This document shows positions 8,126 through 10,918 of a stretch of 10,918 bases of DNA, piece after piece (within the stretch, counting starts at the first letter, position 1; every line of letters starts with the position of its first letter). The position numbers were made by a program, and so were the translations under genes. Origin of the DNA: JANLYQ01 sp031365725 (GTDB taxonomy: Bacteria; Actinomycetota; Actinomycetes; JACCUZ01); assembly GCA_031365725.1 (NCBI GenBank), contig JANLYQ010000008.1, forward strand, positions 1 to 10,918, read 5' to 3'. Under the pieces are notes generated by a model. That model ran no database searches, was not told the origin of the DNA, and worked only from the letters and a program-made list of their open reading frames with translations.

Positions 8126-9028
8126 CTAGGCGGGGTTCTCTACCTCGCCCTTGGCGATCTTGGTCACGGCGTGGCCACCGAACTGGTTGCGCAGGGCAGC
8201 AACCGCCTTCATCGCGGGGGAGTCGTCCTGGCGGGAAGCGAACCGGGCGTACAACGCCGCGGTCATGACCGGGGCCGGCACCGCATGGTTGATCGCCTCC
8301 TCGATGGTCCAGCGCCCCTCGCCGGAGTCGTCGACGTAGCCCTTGATCTCGGCCAGCTCAGGGTCCGCGTCGAGTGCGAGCACCAGGAGGTCCAGCAGCC
8401 AGGACCGGATGACCGTGCCGTGGGTCCAGGACTTGATGACACCGGGGACGTCCTCCACCACCTCGGCCGCCTGCAGCAGCTCGTAGCCCTCGGCGTAGGC
8501 CTGCATCAGGCCGTACTCGATGCCGTTGTGCACCATCTTCGCGAAGTGACCGGCACCGACCGGTCCGGCGTGCACGAAGCCCGACTCGCCCGCCGGCTTG
8601 AGGCTGTCGAAGGCCGGCTGGACCTTCGCCACGTCGGCCGGGTCGCCGCCGACCATCAGCGCGTAGCCGTTGTCCAGGCCCCAGACCCCGCCGGAGACCC
8701 CGGCGTCGACGAAGCCGATGCCTTTCTCGCCGAGCATGACGGCGTGTTCCTTGTCGTCGGTCCACCGGGAGTTGCCACCGTCAACGACGAGGTCGCCGGT
8801 CGTCAGCAGCTCGCCGAGGGACACGATCGTCGACCGGGTGATCTCGCCCGCCGGCACCATGACCCACACGACCTTGGGCGAGGGCAGCCGGGACACCATG
8901 TCCTCGAGCGAGGACGAGTCGCTGATGTCCGGGTTGCGGTCGTAGCCGACGACGGTGTGCCCGGCGCGGCGCAGCCGCTCGCGCATGTTGCCGCCCATCC
9001 GCCCGAGCCCGACGAGTCCGATCTCCAT
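8126..9028 (-). CDS. gnd: 6-phosphogluconate dehydrogenase, decarboxylating (short form)
   Basis: The enzyme oxidises and decarboxylates 6-phosphogluconate to ribulose 5-phosphate in the oxidative pentose phosphate pathway. From the ATG at 9026-9028 it has 300 residues, the short form rather than the roughly 470-residue E. coli type. The nucleotide site GLGRMGG is at 7-13. VVGYDRNP has Asp30 at the end of the second strand, which suggests NAD rather than NADP preference (inference). The substrate/catalytic motifs are VSGG (111-114) and KMVHNGIEYG (164-173, with Lys164 and Asn168). Near the C-terminus is RNQFGGHAV (280-288). The start is preferred because family members begin at MxIGLxGLG and GGTGG lies 6 nt upstream. 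A GTG at 9085, directly after the dnaN stop, would add 19 unrelated residues without a good SD. Its place between dnaN and recF is conserved in several actinobacteria. Confidence 0.93.
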   Translation of the reverse strand: MEIGLVGLGRMGGNMRERLRRAGHTVVGYDRNPDISDSSSLEDMVSRLPSPKVVWVMVPAGEITRSTIVSLGELLTTGDLVVDGGNSRWTDDKEHAVMLGEKGIGFVDAGVSGGVWGLDNGYALMVGGDPADVAKVQPAFDSLKPAGESGFVHAGPVGAGHFAKMVHNGIEYGLMQAYAEGYELLQAAEVVEDVPGVIKSWTHGTVIRSWLLDLLVLALDADPELAEIKGYVDDSGEGRWTIEEAINHAVPAPVMTAALYARFASRQDDSPAMKAVAALRNQFGGHAVTKIAKGEVENPA

Positions 9029-9085
9029 GCGCTGCCACCGTTCTGTGTCGTATCCGGTCGACGTGTCGAGGATGTCGCTGACCAC

Positions 9086-10225
9086 TCAACCGGACAGTCG
9101 CACCGGCATGAGCAGATAGCGGTATTCGTCGCCGGCGGTCGTGTCGGCAGTGTGCTTGCCGGCGATGACAGCAGGGCGGGTCGATGCAGTGAACCGCAAC
9201 TCAGCGAACGGCGCGTCCAACGCGTTCAACCCGTCCAGCAGGTACGCCGGGTTGAACGCGATCGAGATGTCCTCACCGATCAGCGTGGCCTCGAGGGACT
9301 CCGACGCCTGCGCCTCGTCACCGCTGCCTGCCTCCAGCGTCACCTCGTCACCGGCGAAGCTCAGCCGGATGGGGGTGTTGCGCTCGGCCACCAGCGCCAC
9401 CCGGCGGACGGACTCGACGAGGTTCGCCGTCTCCACGGTCGCGACGATCGGTGACTCGGCAGGCAGCAGCGAGCGGTACTTGGGGAACTCACCGTCCAGC
9501 AGCCGGGAGGTCGTCCGCCGTCCGGAGCCCTCGAACCCGACCAGGCCCTCCCCGGTGCCACCGGGGGCCAGAGCGACCGTGACCTTGTCGGCCGACGCCA
9601 AGGACTTGGCGGTGTCGGACAGCGTCCGCGCCGGCACCAGCGCGATCGCGCTGAGCCCGGTCTGCTCGGGAGTCCAGACCACGTGCCGCACCGCCAGGCG
9701 GTAGCGGTCGGTGGCGGCCATCGTGATGGTCTCGCCCTCGATCTCCAACCGCACGCCGGTGAGCACCGGGAGCGTGTCGTCACGTCCGGCGGCGATGGAC
9801 ACTTGGGCCACGGCCGCGGCGAACGCGTCACCCTGCAGCGCACCGGAGGCGCCGGGCATGGTCGGGAGCGTCGGGTAGTCCTCGACCGGCAGCGTCAGCA
9901 GGGTGAAGCGTGATGACCCGCAGGTCACGATCACCTTGGTGGCGTCGGTGACCACCTCGACCGGCTTGGCGGGCAGGCTCCGGGTGATGTCGGCCAGCAA
10001 ACGACCACTCACCAGCGCGGCCCCGGCCTCGGTGACGTCGGCGAACACCTCGACCCGTGCGGACACCTCGTAGTCGAAGCTGGAGAGCACCAGCCGACCA
10101 CCGTCGGCGCTGCTCGCATCGAGCATCAGCCCCGCGAGCACCGGCACCGGCGGGCGGGCCGGCAGACTCCGTGCCGCCCACGCCACAGCCTCGGCCAACA
10201 CGTCCCGCTCTACCCGGAACCTCAC
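9086..10225 (-). CDS. dnaN: DNA polymerase III subunit beta (sliding clamp)
   Basis: DnaN forms the dimeric ring that tethers DNA polymerase III and other enzymes to DNA. The 379 residues match the expected three repeated clamp domains (about 1-125, 126-250 and 251-379). Recognisable blocks are ERDVLAEAVAWAARSLPARP near the start, FDYEVSARVEV, CGSSRFTLLTLPVEDYP, and the typical end YLLMPVRLSG. The N-terminus is very like the actinobacterial DnaN type. The start is GTG at 10223-10225, with GGAAGG at 10235-10240 and a 9-nt spacer. An ATG just upstream (rc of 10242-10240 region) is out of frame and soon stops. The gene lies 306 bp from dnaA across the putative origin. Its TGA is adjacent to the extended gnd frame, so it probably heads the dnaN-gnd-recF-DciA transcript. 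Confidence 0.98.
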   Translation of the reverse strand: MRFRVERDVLAEAVAWAARSLPARPPVPVLAGLMLDASSADGGRLVLSSFDYEVSARVEVFADVTEAGAALVSGRLLADITRSLPAKPVEVVTDATKVIVTCGSSRFTLLTLPVEDYPTLPTMPGASGALQGDAFAAAVAQVSIAAGRDDTLPVLTGVRLEIEGETITMAATDRYRLAVRHVVWTPEQTGLSAIALVPARTLSDTAKSLASADKVTVALAPGGTGEGLVGFEGSGRRTTSRLLDGEFPKYRSLLPAESPIVATVETANLVESVRRVALVAERNTPIRLSFAGDEVTLEAGSGDEAQASESLEATLIGEDISIAFNPAYLLDGLNALDAPFAELRFTASTRPAVIAGKHTADTTAGDEYRYLLMPVRLSG

Positions 10226-10324
10226 CGGTGACCGCCTTCCATCCGTCTGTCCCCAACGAACGCGTGCTTGACCATGGTGTGCCGATCCAACTCTCTAGGT
10301 AACTGTCGTTGTCGCACCAGGGGT

Positions 10325-10342
10325 GGTGGACACTGTGGATCG
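10325..10342 (-). promoter_or_regulatory. Abutting pair of weak DnaA boxes
   Basis: On the minus strand CGATCCACA and GTGTCCACC lie back to back without a gap, each matching 7 of 9 consensus bases. Paired weak boxes can bind DnaA cooperatively. This is a sequence match only. Confidence 0.35.
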
Positions 10343-10478
10343 AGCGTGTTTCCGCAGGTCAGACCATATGAGGTACTGGGGACAACCTGGGTGCGGGCCT
10401 GCGGACGAGTCGTGACGTTCTGTGTACGACGGTGGCCGTTGCGTGTCATCCCCAGACCGGTCCCCACGCTGTGAGTGA

Positions 10479-10499
10479 CTGTCCACAGGGTTTTCCCCA
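10479..10499 (+). promoter_or_regulatory. Tandem DnaA boxes next to dnaA
   Basis: CTGTCCACA (10479-10487) and TTTTCCCCA (10491-10499) lie in the same orientation, 3 bp apart, about 32 bp beyond the dnaA stop. They are the best cluster in the gap. The T-run in the second box is the most AT-rich spot nearby, which fits an origin element. Confidence 0.45.
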
Positions 10500-10531
10500 A
10501 GGTGTGAATGCGGAGCGTCACGGTCACCGCG

Positions 10532-10918
10532 TCAACCGGCCCGGGCTTGGGACTTGATCCGGTTGGTGAGCTCGGTGACCTGGTTGTAGACGCTGCGTCG
10601 CTCGGCCATCAACTGTCGGATCTTCTTGTCGGCATGCATCACGGTGGTGTGGTCCCGGCCGCCGAACTGCTGCCCGATCTTGGGCAACGACAGGTCGGTG
10701 AGCTCGCGGCAGAGGTACATCGCGATCTGCCGGGCGTTGACGAGCACGCGAGACCGGCTGGTACCGCAGATCTCCTCCATGGACTGTCCGAAGTAGGCGG
10801 AGGTCTGCGCCATGATCGTGGCGGCCGTGATCTCGGGCTGGCTGCTGTCGGGGATCAGGTCCTTGAGCACGATCTCGGCGAGGGCGAGGTCCACTCCCTG
10901 CCGGTTGAGGCTGGCGAA
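10532..10918 (-). CDS. dnaA: Chromosomal replication initiator DnaA, C-terminal part (N-terminus outside window)
   Basis: 128 residues are visible, from FASLNRQ to a TGA at 10532-10534; the gene continues past the right edge. The first residues belong to the end of the AAA+ lid. Domain IV follows: the ICGTSRSRVLVNARQIAMYL region and the DnaA signature IGQQFGGRDHTTVMHADKKI, whose helix-turn-helix reads the DnaA box. The last helix (ERRSVYNQVTELTNRIK) is typical of actinobacterial DnaA. DnaA binds boxes in oriC, melts the origin and starts replication. It is transcribed toward the putative origin and dnaN. The internal GTG at 10894 is not a start, because the family sequence continues upstream of it. 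Confidence 0.98.
   Translation of the reverse strand, partial: FASLNRQGVDLALAEIVLKDLIPDSSQPEITAATIMAQTSAYFGQSMEEICGTSRSRVLVNARQIAMYLCRELTDLSLPKIGQQFGGRDHTTVMHADKKIRQLMAERRSVYNQVTELTNRIKSQARAG

Larger units (their letters stand above)
10226..10531. other. dnaA-dnaN intergenic region, candidate oriC
   Basis: The 306 bp between dnaA and dnaN contain no supported gene. This gap is the usual oriC site in actinobacteria. I count several matches to the DnaA box TTGTCCACA/TTWTNCACA. Plus strand: CTGTCCACA (10479-10487, 8/9), TTTTCCCCA (10491-10499, 8/9 to the degenerate form), CTGTCCCCA (10247-10255, 7/9) and TCATCCCCA (10446-10454, 7/9). Minus strand: TTGTCCCCA (10377-10385, 8/9), GTGTCCACC (10325-10333, 7/9) and CGATCCACA (10334-10342, 7/9). 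None is perfect and no long AT-rich unwinding stretch is obvious. It must also carry dnaN control signals, but I recognise no convincing promoter. Confidence 0.6.

Noticed and set aside
9029..9085. Longer gnd start (GTG at 9085)
   Set aside because: It would add 19 residues before the conserved MEIGLVGLG start and has no SD; the ATG at 9028 fits the family.
8171..9454. Plus-strand open frame of 427 codons antisense to gnd and dnaN
   Set aside because: It spans two convincing minus-strand genes and has no recognisable domain, so it is a shadow frame.
10222..10527. 101-codon minus-strand frame across the dnaA-dnaN gap
   Set aside because: The product is low-complexity without domain features, overlaps the dnaN start, and the DnaA-box content fits a non-coding origin better.

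Overview
This window is the chromosomal replication-origin neighbourhood of a high-GC actinobacterium (Actinomycetota). The gene order is dnaA - dnaN - gnd - recF - DciA/DUF721 - gyrB - gyrA - DUF3566 - tRNA-Ile - small DLW-39-type protein - tRNA-Ala. Everything in this block lies on the minus strand, so it is read from right to left. The very high third-position GC, the GTG starts, the short Gnd between DnaN and RecF, and the DUF3566 membrane protein coupled to gyrA all fit actinobacteria. An Intrasporangiaceae, Nocardioides or Streptomyces-like lineage is plausible, but I cannot fix the genus from the sequence alone.

Layout from right to left. The C-terminal 128 residues of DnaA (10532-10918) are cut by the window edge. 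A 306-bp gap follows (10226-10531) holding several degenerate DnaA boxes, and it is the expected place for oriC or part of it. A close-packed replication/repair cluster comes next: dnaN (beta clamp), gnd (short 6-phosphogluconate dehydrogenase), recF, and a DciA-type DUF721 protein whose start overlaps the recF stop (ATGA). A 201-bp spacer with a likely gyrB promoter separates this cluster from gyrB and gyrA. The gyrA stop overlaps the start of a two-helix DUF3566 membrane protein (GTGA). tRNA-Ile(GAU), a 45-residue DLW protein and tRNA-Ala(UGC) follow.

The core block ends at tRNA-Ala. A two-tier hairpin (396-433) sits just past the tRNA 3' end. Facing it on the plus strand is the 3' end of an unrecognised gene (2-304), with more A/T-ending codons than the core genes. 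This looks like the border between conserved synteny and accessory DNA.

The genes form a coherent set. DnaA opens the origin, DciA is thought to help load the replicative helicase, DnaN clamps the polymerase, RecF acts at gaps and stalled forks, and GyrA2B2 removes positive supercoils. All are transcribed away from the putative origin, in the direction of fork movement. I found no undescribed system, CRISPR array, insertion sequence or complete mobile element. The points worth a second look are regulatory structures, the small DLW protein and the tRNA-Ala border.
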